Assembly (NCBI GenBank): GCA_011390165.1
Contig: JAABSV010000025.1
Location: forward strand, 1-56,934
Origin: Desulfobulbaceae bacterium
GTDB lineage: Bacteria; Desulfobacterota; Desulfobulbia; Desulfobulbales; Desulfocapsaceae
DNA: 56,934 nt
Reading direction: 5' to 3'
A program made the position numbers and the translations under genes. This document shows positions 23,869-32,588 of the stretch, piece by piece (position 1 is the first letter of the stretch; each line of letters starts with the position of its first letter). The notes beneath the pieces are model-generated. The model did not search any database, was not told the DNA's origin, and worked only from the letters and a program-made list of their open reading frames with translations.

Positions 23869-24497
23869 GCCAGCCCTCCCATCAGGGTAGCGATGATCCC
23901 GGTCACCTCGGCGGCCGAATGTCCCATGGCGTCGGCTCCCACCTTCAGCCACAACTGGTCGTCGAAGAGAAAGGGGGCACCGCCGACGACCACCTTGACG
24001 TCCAGCCCCGACGGCTGCAACCTCGCCACTACCTCGCGGACATGGAGAGCAGAGTGGAGCATCAGGGTCGAGATGAGGAGGATGCGGATCCGGTCGGCTT
24101 GAACCTTGTCGACGAGTTCGTCGACATTCACCCGGCCGTAGTCCTTCAACTCGAAACCGGCAGAGCGTAACACCGAGTAGACGATCCGTTTGCCGAGCAG
24201 ATGGAAGTCGTCAAGGACGGCAATGGCCATCGGTGGCTGGTCCTTGCGTTGGGTGGTCCCCGGGGGCAGAAGCTGATCGACCAGTTCTTCACATATCCGG
24301 CCGGCCATGTAGATCTGCGACAGGGCGGCATCTCCCCGCTCCCAGCTCTCGCCGATCCGGCTGAGGGCCGTGACGACCATCCGGTCAACAATTTCCATCG
24401 CTGTCAGCTCGGTACCTGCCTGTCGGATCAGCTTTTTGGCGCTGAGCCGGTCAAGAGACAACAGGGCCTGTTCAAATTGGAGAGAATAGTCTGTCAT
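23865..24497 (-). CDS. Corrinoid (B12-binding) methyl-carrier protein
   Basis: A 210-residue two-domain corrinoid protein like MttC/MtbC and the MetH cobalamin modules. Residues 1-85 are the helical cap (ALLSLDRLSAKKLI, GESWERGDAALSQIYMAGR). Residues 88-210 are the Rossmann B12 domain with Asp97-x-His99-x2-Gly102 (DFHLLG), the lower-axial His ligand motif, then STLML and VVGGAPF for the corrinoid tail. It carries the methyl group between a methyl donor and the methyltransferase encoded next. No methyltransferase of the MttB or MtaB type, which would methylate the corrinoid, is in this operon, so the donor is unknown. ATG 24497 is the natural start; the open frame upstream of it is non-coding. 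Confidence 0.9.
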   Translation of the reverse strand: MTDYSLQFEQALLSLDRLSAKKLIRQAGTELTAMEIVDRMVVTALSRIGESWERGDAALSQIYMAGRICEELVDQLLPPGTTQRKDQPPMAIAVLDDFHLLGKRIVYSVLRSAGFELKDYGRVNVDELVDKVQADRIRILLISTLMLHSALHVREVVARLQPSGLDVKVVVGGAPFLFDDQLWLKVGADAMGHSAAEVTGIIATLMGGLA

Positions 24498-24565
24498 CGG
24501 TTTACGAAAAAAATGTGGTCTGTAATGTATCTGGTTGCGGGCCTTGAGTGGACTGTCAGCTAAGC

Positions 24566-24593
24566 GATATCTTTTTCGGTCAGCCTCTGTCAA
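24566..24593 (-). promoter_or_regulatory. Candidate sigma-70 promoter of the corrinoid operon
   Basis: TTGACA (24593-24588) with 16 bp to GATATC (24571-24566), a weak -10 box. It would give a 5' leader of about 60 bases before the ATG at 24497. Confidence 0.3.
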
Positions 24594-24638
24594 GCAGAAA
24601 AGGCTGCAAAAGGGGAGATAAACTGGTATGTACACGCC

Positions 24639-27026
24639 ATGGAAAGCCCTGCAGAGAAAATAGCCGGCCTGGAAAAACGTCTGGCGGCAATGGAGGCAGA
24701 ACAGGAGCGGCTTATCGCACTGAACAGCCAGTTGCGGCGGTTCTACGAACTGGCCCCCCTCGGCTACCAGTCTCTCGATGAGAACGGCTGTTTTCTCTCA
24801 GTAAACCAGGCCTGGATTGATGCCCTCGGCTATACCAGGGAAGATGTCCTCGGCAGAAATTTTGCCGAATTTCTCCACCCCGACTGGCAGGAACACTTTC
24901 GAGAAAATTTCCCCCGATTCAAAGCAGTGGGCGAGATTCTCGGCGTGGAGTTCGAGATGGTCAGAAAGGATGGTACATTACTGACCGTCTCCTTCCACGG
25001 TAAGATCGGCCGGGACAGCCACGGTGCTTTCCAGCAGACCCACTGCATCTTTCAGGACATCACGGCAGTACGCCAGATGGAAAAGGAGTACCGGCTCTTC
25101 TTCGACATTGTCCCGGAACTGGTCTGTATCGCCGGCAATGATGGCTATTTCAGCAGGTTGAACGAGTACTGGCAAGCCGTTCTCGGCTACAGTGAAGAGG
25201 AACTGCTGGCTACCCCGATTGGCGATTTTATCCATCCCGACGAGCGGCAGGACATCCTGGCGGCAATAGCCGGGGTTACCAAGCCTGGCGCGGCGAACAC
25301 GACCTTCCATCTCACCAATCGTTTCCGCCACCGCGACGAGAGCTACCGCTGGTTCGAGTGGCACGCTGTTCCCGCCCCGGGCGGCAAGCTGTTCGCTGTG
25401 GTCCGCGACCAAACCGAGCGAAAGCTCACGGAAGAGGCACTGAACCGTAACCGGTCAGAGTTGCAGGCGATTTACGACTATGCACCGGTGATGCTCTGTG
25501 TTCTTGACCGGCAGCGTCGGGTCCTCTTTGCCAACCCCGCCTTCACCTCCTTTACCGGCGTCGGCGAGGATGATCTCCGCCAGGGCCGGGCCTGCGGGAT
25601 CTTTGGTTGCGTCAACGCCAGGAGTTCCCCTCTGGGCTGCGGCTTTGCCCCGGAATGTGTTGACTGCTTTCTGCTTAATGCCCTGGAAGAGACCTTCGCC
25701 TCCGGTGTTGGCCAGCGGCAGATCGAAGCCCATCTCTGCCTGGACCGCAACGGCAGCCAACAAGAGGTGGTTCTCCTGGCGGCCACCGCCCTCATTCGCG
25801 GTGAGGAACATGATAATCTGCTCCTCTGCCTTGTCGATATCACCGCCCGCAAGCTGGTCGAGGCGGAACACGACAAGTTGAAAGAGCAGTTGATCCAGGT
25901 CCAGAAGATGGAGTCGGTGGGGCGATTGGCCGGCGGAGTCGCCCACGATTTCAACAATATGCTCGGGGTGATTCTTGGCTATACGGAACTGGTTCTGGCC
26001 CAGGTGGCACCCGGGGAACAGATCCATGCGGCGCTGGAGGGCATCCACCAGGCGGCCCAGCGCTCCGCCGAGTTGACCCGACAACTCCTTGCCTTTGCCC
26101 GCAAGCAGACAGTCACCCCGCGGGTGCTCGACCTCGACGAGACCGTTTCCGGCATGCTCAGCATGCTCCGGCGGCTTATCGGTGAGGAGATTGATCTGCT
26201 CTGGCTGCCCAGGGCCGGCCGCTGGTCGGTAAAGGTCGACCCGGCCCAGGTTGATCAAATCCTGGTCAATCTCTGCGTGAACGCCCGTGATGCCATCAGC
26301 GGGCCGGGCAAAATCACCATCGAAAGCGCAGAACTGGTCGCCGACGCCTCCTACTGTGCCGGCCGTGCCGACTGGCTGCCTGGCGAATATGTGGTCCTGT
26401 CGGTCAGTGACAACGGCTGCGGCATGAGCCGGGAGGTGACCGACAGAATCTTCGAGCCCTTTTACACCACCAAGGTAATGGGTAAAGGCACCGGCCTCGG
26501 TCTCGCCACCGTCTATGGCATTGTCAAGCAGAACAAGGGGCAGATCAAGGTGTACAGCGAGGCCGGGCAGGGGACCACCTTCGAACTCTACTTCCCCCGC
26601 CATGCCGTCCATGTGCATGGAGATGCAGATCAGGATGCGAGCGGTTCCGCCGCCAACGGTTTTGAAACCATCCTGGTGGTCGAGGACGAGCCGATGGTTC
26701 TCGAGATGACCACCCTGATGCTGCAGAACCAGGGTTACCAGGTTCTTGCCGCCGCTACCCCCGGCGAGGCTCTCCAACTCGCTGAGACCTATGCCGGGGT
26801 GATCGATCTGTTGTTGACCGATGTGGTGATGCCGGAGATGAACGGCCGAGACCTGGCAAAAAACCTCCTGGACAGCAATCCCGGGATCAAGCGGCTGTTC
26901 ATGTCCGGCTACACCGCCAGTGTCATAGCCCACCATGGCGTCCTTGCCGAAGGGGTCCAGTTCATCCAGAAGCCCTTCACCATGCGTGACCTGATCGCCG
27001 CCGTCAAGGCCGCTCTGGCCGCCTAA
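24639..27026 (+). CDS. Cytoplasmic PAS-PAS-PAS hybrid histidine kinase with receiver
   Basis: A 795-residue kinase without membrane helices. PAS domains lie at about 30-145, 150-265 and 272-405. The third carries four cysteines in the pattern C324-x9-C334-x5-C340-x2-C343, plus Cys319, suitable for a metal or Fe-S cluster. HisKA has His436 (GGVAHDFNNML). The HATPase domain contains NLCVNARDAI, DNGCGM and GKGTGLGLA. The C-terminal receiver (about 673-795) has its Asp in LLTDVVMPEM. It is divergent from the corrinoid operon and its last base is 40 bp from the convergent GNAT-nitrilase stop. It could sense redox state or a ligand in the cytoplasm. No output regulator is adjacent. Confidence 0.9.
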   Translation: MESPAEKIAGLEKRLAAMEAEQERLIALNSQLRRFYELAPLGYQSLDENGCFLSVNQAWIDALGYTREDVLGRNFAEFLHPDWQEHFRENFPRFKAVGEILGVEFEMVRKDGTLLTVSFHGKIGRDSHGAFQQTHCIFQDITAVRQMEKEYRLFFDIVPELVCIAGNDGYFSRLNEYWQAVLGYSEEELLATPIGDFIHPDERQDILAAIAGVTKPGAANTTFHLTNRFRHRDESYRWFEWHAVPAPGGKLFAVVRDQTERKLTEEALNRNRSELQAIYDYAPVMLCVLDRQRRVLFANPAFTSFTGVGEDDLRQGRACGIFGCVNARSSPLGCGFAPECVDCFLLNALEETFASGVGQRQIEAHLCLDRNGSQQEVVLLAATALIRGEEHDNLLLCLVDITARKLVEAEHDKLKEQLIQVQKMESVGRLAGGVAHDFNNMLGVILGYTELVLAQVAPGEQIHAALEGIHQAAQRSAELTRQLLAFARKQTVTPRVLDLDETVSGMLSMLRRLIGEEIDLLWLPRAGRWSVKVDPAQVDQILVNLCVNARDAISGPGKITIESAELVADASYCAGRADWLPGEYVVLSVSDNGCGMSREVTDRIFEPFYTTKVMGKGTGLGLATVYGIVKQNKGQIKVYSEAGQGTTFELYFPRHAVHVHGDADQDASGSAANGFETILVVEDEPMVLEMTTLMLQNQGYQVLAAATPGEALQLAETYAGVIDLLLTDVVMPEMNGRDLAKNLLDSNPGIKRLFMSGYTASVIAHHGVLAEGVQFIQKPFTMRDLIAAVKAALAA

Positions 27027-27066
27027 CTCTCCTTCAGCTCCCCTCCAGTTCTCCTTTAGCTTCCCC

Positions 27067-28641
27067 TCAGCTCACCTTGCAGTTCTCGATCCTGATTCGT
27101 TTTTCGATGACGTACATATCCGGCCGACGGTCCATCAATGGCCGGACGTTGGCTACCTCCCGGTCGATCTCCAGGGCACCAAGGTCGATGTCGCAGATCA
27201 CCACGGTCTGGGTGTTGACCACCCCTTCGGCGGCCACCCCGTTCAAGGGGAAGGCGAAGTCGGAAGGGGTGAGCACCGCCGCCTGGCCGAAATTGAGCGA
27301 CATCGCCGGGCTGCGTGGCAGGGCCCCGACGTTGCCGGCCAGCACCACATAGATGGTGTTCTCCACCGCCCGGGCCTGGGCGCAGTAGCGCACCCGCAGG
27401 TAGGCCTTGCGCTCATCGGTGGCAAAGGGGACGACGATCAGGTCGACCCCGGCATCCACCAGCATCCTGGAAAGCTCTGGAAACTCGATATCGTAGCAGA
27501 TCAGGATGGCCAGCCGGCCAATGGGGGTGTCGAACACCTTCAGCCCCTCACCCTGGGAAAGCCCCCAGTAGGTGCTCTCCGCCGGGGTGAGGTGGAGTTT
27601 TTCCTGGGTGTAGACATTGCCCATGGGCGAGAAGAGATGGGCGACGTTACGGATGGATCCGTCCTCCTGTCGCACCGGTACCGAGCCGGCGACGATCAGT
27701 AACTGGCGGCTGCTGGCCAGGCCGGTGAACAGCTCGAGATAAGAATGGTGCAGCTCGGCCAGTTCACCGACCAGCTCCGGCAGAGATTTGTTCCGGTCGA
27801 GGGTGGTGAGCATCTGGGCGATGAACAGCTCCGGAAAGACCACCAGATGGCAGTCGTAGAGGTTGGCGGTGTCGACAAAGTACTCGACCTGTTCACAGAC
27901 CTCCTCCCAGCTGCGCACCCGGCGCATCTCGTACTGCACCGCACAGACCCTCGCCCGCCGCGCCGTCCGTTTGATCACCTGGGCCGCCAGTCGCCGTTTG
28001 TTCGGGTTATGGTGCGGGTTGGGCATCACCAGGTGGGTGGAGTAGCCGAGTGACAACTCGTCTTCGATATAACCGTAGTGGACGCCCTGCACCTGGTAGC
28101 CGGCCCGGAGGTGGGCGTTGAGGGCCTTGTCCTGCAGTTCTCCCCGCAGAACCGCGGCGACATACTCCTTGGCGCTCATCTTGCCACGATGGGCGCTGTA
28201 GCCGGGAATCCGTCCACCGGCAATCATCTGCTTGAGGTTGTGGCGGCGGAGCAGGGCCTTGCGGGCAGCGTAGAGTTTCTTCGAGATCCCCTTGCCCTGA
28301 TAGTCCGGGTCGACGGCAATGTCGGCTCCGTAGAGGGTGTTCCCGGATGGGTCGTGGGTGGAGAAACTGCCATAGCCGGTGATTTCGCCGTGGGCGAACC
28401 AGGGGGAATCGTCATCGAGGTTGACGATCAGACTGGAGCAGTAGCCGACCACCTTCCCCTCCCAGATGGCGACAAACTGTCCTTCCGGAAAGGTGCCGAT
28501 CTGCATCTGGTAGTTGCGCTCGCTGGCCATCTGCCGTGACGACCAGCCGGCATAGGCCTTGGCGGCGACGTTGACGATATCCGCGACATCGTCCGGCCCC
28601 GCCGGGCGGATGGTGACCGTTCGTTTTCTGCTCTTTTCCAT
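27067..28641 (-). CDS. GNAT acetyltransferase fused to a nitrilase-family amidohydrolase
   Basis: A 524-residue two-domain enzyme. Residues 9 to about 200 are an N-acetyltransferase domain with the acetyl-CoA loop (DYQGKGISKKLY). Residues about 225-505 are a carbon-nitrogen hydrolase with the catalytic triad Glu271 (VFPELF), Lys348 (EKLHLT) and Cys382 (ICYDIEFPE). Such fusions are known as a conserved bifunctional family, but the substrate is not established as far as I know. A plausible chemistry is amide hydrolysis coupled to N-acetylation of the released amine. ATG 28641 follows a strong AAGGAG. A long N-terminal extension in the open frame is not part of the protein. Confidence 0.9.
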   Translation of the reverse strand: MEKSRKRTVTIRPAGPDDVADIVNVAAKAYAGWSSRQMASERNYQMQIGTFPEGQFVAIWEGKVVGYCSSLIVNLDDDSPWFAHGEITGYGSFSTHDPSGNTLYGADIAVDPDYQGKGISKKLYAARKALLRRHNLKQMIAGGRIPGYSAHRGKMSAKEYVAAVLRGELQDKALNAHLRAGYQVQGVHYGYIEDELSLGYSTHLVMPNPHHNPNKRRLAAQVIKRTARRARVCAVQYEMRRVRSWEEVCEQVEYFVDTANLYDCHLVVFPELFIAQMLTTLDRNKSLPELVGELAELHHSYLELFTGLASSRQLLIVAGSVPVRQEDGSIRNVAHLFSPMGNVYTQEKLHLTPAESTYWGLSQGEGLKVFDTPIGRLAILICYDIEFPELSRMLVDAGVDLIVVPFATDERKAYLRVRYCAQARAVENTIYVVLAGNVGALPRSPAMSLNFGQAAVLTPSDFAFPLNGVAAEGVVNTQTVVICDIDLGALEIDREVANVRPLMDRRPDMYVIEKRIRIENCKVS

Positions 28642-29113
28642 GTTTTCTCCTTGTAGACATGCAAATTTTCGACGCTCGGCTGGCCGGTCCTTCCTGGCTT
28701 TGTTGCTGCCCGGCCTCATCGGCATCATTGGCCATATCGGCCATATCGGCGTGGTCGGCGGCCGACAAGGCCGGCATCCCGCCTCGTATCCCTCTTCCTG
28801 CCGGTGGGCAGTGGCTGCACATCCACCTGCGGCTCTGCAGGCCTGCCGCTAACCGATGCAGTTGTCAGTCTGGCCGATCAGCTGCCAACCAGCATAGGCC
28901 AGTTCTGGCAGGAACCCCGCGCACCTTTCCTGCATACGGAATTTTTTAGTCACCGCGATTGGGGAGAATATTTCCAAGAAACCTGCGGAACCACTCTACC
29001 ATGGCCGGAGCGGCACCGCCAGATCCGACTCACCTTGTTTTTCCCGCTGCTTTGTTCTATTAATGGATTGTACTACTGTTCCGTAATGCCGCACCGGCAA
29101 AGGAGGTGGCCAA
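28642..29113. other. Intergenic region without a recognised gene
   Basis: This 472-base divergent space has a tandem doublet GGCCATATC at 28731-28749 and an A/T-richer stretch at 28930-28990. Just before the downstream gene is an unusually strong ribosome binding site, AAAGGAGGTGG. Several frames are open, but none has a ribosome binding site or protein-like composition. Confidence 0.5.
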
Positions 29114-30070
29114 ATGGCACGTACAACTCTCTTGACAACGATCTTTCTTCTTTTTTTCGGGGTGGCCGGAGTGGTTCAGCCGGCAGTTTCTGCGGCCGAT
29201 TCCAGGCGTGATTACCCCCGAGATTACCCCCGAGATTACCCCCGTGAGCACCCTTTCGGCGGGCGTGGCGGGGGCAATTGGCAGAAGGCCGAACAGCGGC
29301 TCTACACGCTGGAGATCGGACAGCGCTTTGCTGCCCGAGGGGGTGAGACCATCTTTTTGAAGCAGGAGCTGCTCCGCCTCTACCCTGAACTCCGCCAGCG
29401 GATAAAGGACTTTACCCTCATCGAGGTCGAGATCATCGGCCAGGCAAGGGCGAGGGCTTACCAGGATGAGATATTTCTTCTCGTTGGCCGGGAAAGTTCC
29501 CGCCCCTACTCCCTCAGCCACGATGGCCGGCCAATAGGCCAAAGAATGATGAGCCTGACCATTCCCAACCACAGTTCCCGCTCCCATGGGGGGTGGCAGC
29601 TGCTGGTGGCTGGCGAACTCTACCTGGAGAGTGTCAATTTGCTGGTGGATGAGGAGCGGTCGGAGAGTTGGCGGGAGCCCATGCCGCCGCCCCGACCAAA
29701 AGCGCCGCCGAAAGAGGGGCACCCGAGAGAACAGCGGGGTGATCGTTATGATCCAGTGGGGATGGTGGACAGCGCCAACGGCGGGGTGGTGATCGGCTGG
29801 GCGGTGGACCAGGATGAACCGGACAAATCCATCGAGGTCCATGTCTATGCCGGGGCACCGGCCGGTAACGGCGGGGTGCTGGTGACCAATGGCATCGCCA
29901 ACCGGAACAGACCGGATGTGAACCGAGAACTGGGGGTGAGCGGCCGGCATGGTTATTCTCTGCCGATCCCGAAAAAGTACCGGGGCCAGCCGCTCTTTGT
30001 CTACGGGATCGACAGTTCCGGACAGGGGGTGAACAGCATGCTCCGTCAATCCGGGATGGTCCTGCGTTGA
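29114..30070 (+). CDS. Secreted protein with C-terminal GWA-type beta domain
   Basis: A 318-residue exported protein I cannot name. The signal peptide is residues 1-28 (LLTTIFLLFFGVAGVV ... AVSA). The mature start has four tandem RDYP/REHP units from a 12-bp DNA repeat. The middle (about 50-190) is a mixed domain including a Lys/Arg-rich region and SLTIPNHSSRSHGGWQLLV. After a proline-rich linker the C-terminal domain (about 222-310) runs GMVDSANGGVVIGWAVDQD, EVHVYAG, RPDVNRELG and GRHGYSLPIP. This is a pattern I recognise from the non-catalytic domain of secreted hydrolases, with no known catalytic residues here. It overlaps the start of pgl by 4 bp if the TTG is used there. Confidence 0.75.
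   Translation: MARTTLLTTIFLLFFGVAGVVQPAVSAADSRRDYPRDYPRDYPREHPFGGRGGGNWQKAEQRLYTLEIGQRFAARGGETIFLKQELLRLYPELRQRIKDFTLIEVEIIGQARARAYQDEIFLLVGRESSRPYSLSHDGRPIGQRMMSLTIPNHSSRSHGGWQLLVAGELYLESVNLLVDEERSESWREPMPPPRPKAPPKEGHPREQRGDRYDPVGMVDSANGGVVIGWAVDQDEPDKSIEVHVYAGAPAGNGGVLVTNGIANRNRPDVNRELGVSGRHGYSLPIPKKYRGQPLFVYGIDSSGQGVNSMLRQSGMVLR
29208..29247 (+). repeat. 12-bp coding tandem repeat
   Basis: GATTACCCCCGA is repeated three times plus a partial unit in frame, encoding RDYP-RDYP-RDYP-REHP directly after the signal-peptide cleavage site. Confidence 0.85.
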
Positions 30071-30843
30071 GGGGTCGCCTCGGTTCGGGGGTGGCGGGGG
30101 AGGGGTCGATCGATGGCCCCGCCATCGTCCACCCCTTTGCCGGCCGGCAGGAGCTTGCCCTGGCCCTTTGCCGTCAGGTGGTTTACCAGGCAGAACAGGC
30201 GGTGCGCGACAAGGGTCGCTTCTGCCTGGCGATCTCGGGAGGTTCGCTCCTTGACCTGCTCGTTCCCCTCCAGACGGTGTGGCGCGACCAGGTTGACTGG
30301 TCCAGTTGGCATCTCTTCTGGGTGGATGAGCGCTGGGTAGACCGGCAGAGCCCGGACAGCAACTTTCGGGCCGCCAGGGAAAAGCTGCTTGACGCCCTGG
30401 CCATCCCGGAGGGGCAGATGTATCCACTCGACAACAGCCGCAGTCCGGTCGACACGGCCTGTCAGTACGAGGCGGAACTGGCCAGGGTACTCCTTCCGGC
30501 GGCGGGGGACGTGCCGCGCTTTGATCTTCTTCTTCTCGGGGTGGGTGAAGATGGCCATACCGCCTCGCTCTTTCCCGGCCACCAGGCCCTGGCCGAGGGC
30601 AAACGGTGGGTTGTGCCGGTCTTTGACGCACCGAAGCCACCGCCCATCCGGATCACCCTGACTTTGCCGGTCCTCAATGCCGCCGCCAAGGTCTTTTTTG
30701 CGGTGAGCGGGGCGAAGCGGGCAATAGTCAACAGAATACTTCACCCCGCAGGTGACCAGGCAGAGCTGCCGGCCCAGCTGGTGCGGCCTGTGCGCGGCGA
30801 ACTGCACTGGTTTGTCGGTGAGCTGAGCTCTCCCCAGGACTAA
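30067..30843 (+). CDS. pgl: 6-phosphogluconolactonase
   Basis: A 258-residue DevB-type lactonase that hydrolyses 6-phosphogluconolactone in the oxidative pentose phosphate pathway. The motifs are LAISGGS near the N-terminus, HLFWVDERWV and GVGEDGHTASLFPGH, which form the phosphate-binding and catalytic site. The C-terminus GELHWFVGE is typical. The start is uncertain: TTG 30067 overlaps the previous stop as TTGA, and GTG 30091 is an alternative giving 250 residues, closer to the usual length. The first 20 residues look non-conserved. It is followed by zwf and gnd, so the whole oxidative branch is here. Confidence 0.9.
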   Translation: MRGRLGSGVAGEGSIDGPAIVHPFAGRQELALALCRQVVYQAEQAVRDKGRFCLAISGGSLLDLLVPLQTVWRDQVDWSSWHLFWVDERWVDRQSPDSNFRAAREKLLDALAIPEGQMYPLDNSRSPVDTACQYEAELARVLLPAAGDVPRFDLLLLGVGEDGHTASLFPGHQALAEGKRWVVPVFDAPKPPPIRITLTLPVLNAAAKVFFAVSGAKRAIVNRILHPAGDQAELPAQLVRPVRGELHWFVGELSSPQD

Positions 30844-31002
30844 GGCCGATGAGTCAGCCGATGGGCCAGTCTGAGGCCAGAAGAGCACATCAGATAACAT
30901 AATGTAATTTAATATTTTTCAGGCAATCGAAGGCCATGCCAGCCGGAGCGTCGGCGGCCGAGAGCGCCCAGCCCGGTACCCTTTGCCACAAGGAGAGCCG
31001 CC

Positions 31003-32463
31003 ATGCCAGCCGCCCGGGAACCAAACGATGGCCCCACCATTGTCATATTTGGTGCCTCAGGGGATTTGACCCGACGCAAGCTGATCCCGGCACTGTACAA
31101 CAATTTCCGCAAAAAGCGCCTGCCGGCCGGCCTGCGGATTGTTGGTTTCGCCCGTCGTGACTGGGATGACCACACCTTTCGGGATTGGCTGCAGGGCGGG
31201 GTGCAGGAACACGGTGGTACCTTCTCGGCGGACACCTGGGCCGATTTTGCCGCCACCCTTGGCTATTTCCGCGGCGACCTGGAGGATGCCGGTGACTACC
31301 GGCGCCTCTGCCACCACCTGGGGCCGGAAGGGGCGGAGAACTGCCGGCTCCTCTATCTTGCCACCTCCCCCGAGCTGTACGGCCCTGCCTGTGACCATCT
31401 GGCGGCAGCGGGAATGGCCGATGGCGGCTGCCGGATCATTATCGAAAAACCGTTCGGCCGCGATCTCTTTTCGGCCATGGCCCTCAGCGAGCGGGTTCAT
31501 GCGGCCTTCCGTGAAGAGCAGGTCTACCGGATCGACCATTATCTGGGCAAGGAAACGGCTCAGAACATCCTCTTTCTTCGTTTTGCCAACACCCTCTTCG
31601 AGCCGGTCTGGAACCGCCGCTATGTCGCCAATGTCCAGATTACCGTGGCGGAAAAGGTCGATATCGGCGAGCGGGGCAGCTACTACGACAAGGCCGGGGT
31701 TCTCCGCGACATGTTTCAGAACCACCTCCTGCAGCTGCTCGCCCTGGTGGCCATGGAGGCACCGGCCTCGCTGGCGGCGGATGCGATTCGCAACGAGAGG
31801 GTCAAGGTGCTGGGCAACGTCCGGCCCATTGCCCTCGCCGATACGGTGCGCGGCCAGTACAGTGGCTATCGCCGGGCAAAAGGGGTGGCCGCTGATTCCA
31901 CCACCGCCACGCTGGCCGCCATGAAACTCTATATCGACAACTGGCGCTGGCAGGGGGTTCCCTTTTACCTGCGCTCCGGCAAGGCCATGCCGGCGAAGAG
32001 TAGTGTGGTGATCGTCGAATTTCAACCTCCCCCGGATGTGATCTTCCATCTTGGCCGCAACCAGGGTTTCACCCCCAACTATCTCTCCATCTGCATCCAG
32101 CCGGACGAGGGCATCCAGATGCGTTTCGAGACCAAGGTGCCGGATACCGTCGCCGAGTCCCGTTCAGTGAACATGAGCCACTCCTATCTCGAGGCCTTTC
32201 CTGGGGTTGTGCTGCCCGATGCCTACGAACGCCTGCTCCTCGACGCCCTCAAGGGAGACGCCTCGCTCTTTGCCCGCAACGATGGGATCGAAGCCGCCTG
32301 GCGTCTTATTGACCCGATTATCAGTGGCTGGGAGAAAACCCCGCAGATTTCCCCCCTGCATGAATACCCGAAAATGAGCTGGGGGCCGCCCGCGGCGGAC
32401 GCGCTGCTGGCCAGGGAGGGCCACTCCTGGCGGATGGGTTGCTGTGGACTGCCCTGCAGTTGA
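31003..32463 (+). CDS. zwf: Glucose-6-phosphate 1-dehydrogenase
   Basis: A 486-residue enzyme oxidising glucose-6-phosphate to the lactone with NAD(P). It shows the cofactor motif [11 protein letters not shown], the catalytic RIDHYLGKE with the conserved His and Lys, IEKPFGRDL, and the Arg/Glu-rich substrate region ([20 protein letters not shown]). AAGGAG precedes the ATG. The length is normal. The 159 bp between pgl and zwf include an A/T-rich stretch (30895-30920) that could hold a separate promoter. Confidence 0.96.
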   Translation: MPAAREPNDGPTIVIFGASGDLTRRKLIPALYNNFRKKRLPAGLRIVGFARRDWDDHTFRDWLQGGVQEHGGTFSADTWADFAATLGYFRGDLEDAGDYRRLCHHLGPEGAENCRLLYLATSPELYGPACDHLAAAGMADGGCRIIIEKPFGRDLFSAMALSERVHAAFREEQVYRIDHYLGKETAQNILFLRFANTLFEPVWNRRYVANVQITVAEKVDIGERGSYYDKAGVLRDMFQNHLLQLLALVAMEAPASLAADAIRNERVKVLGNVRPIALADTVRGQYSGYRRAKGVAADSTTATLAAMKLYIDNWRWQGVPFYLRSGKAMPAKSSVVIVEFQPPPDVIFHLGRNQGFTPNYLSICIQPDEGIQMRFETKVPDTVAESRSVNMSHSYLEAFPGVVLPDAYERLLLDALKGDASLFARNDGIEAAWRLIDPIISGWEKTPQISPLHEYPKMSWGPPAADALLAREGHSWRMGCCGLPCS

Positions 32464-32588
32464 GGTGTATGGAACACCCCGGCGGCCAGGCAGCCCATAG
32501 TCTGATGCCCGGGGAAAGTGGCTGGCCGCAGCCGGGAGCCGATTTCGCCGCTCCCGGCCGCGGAAATAAAGGCAAAAGGAGAATGAGG

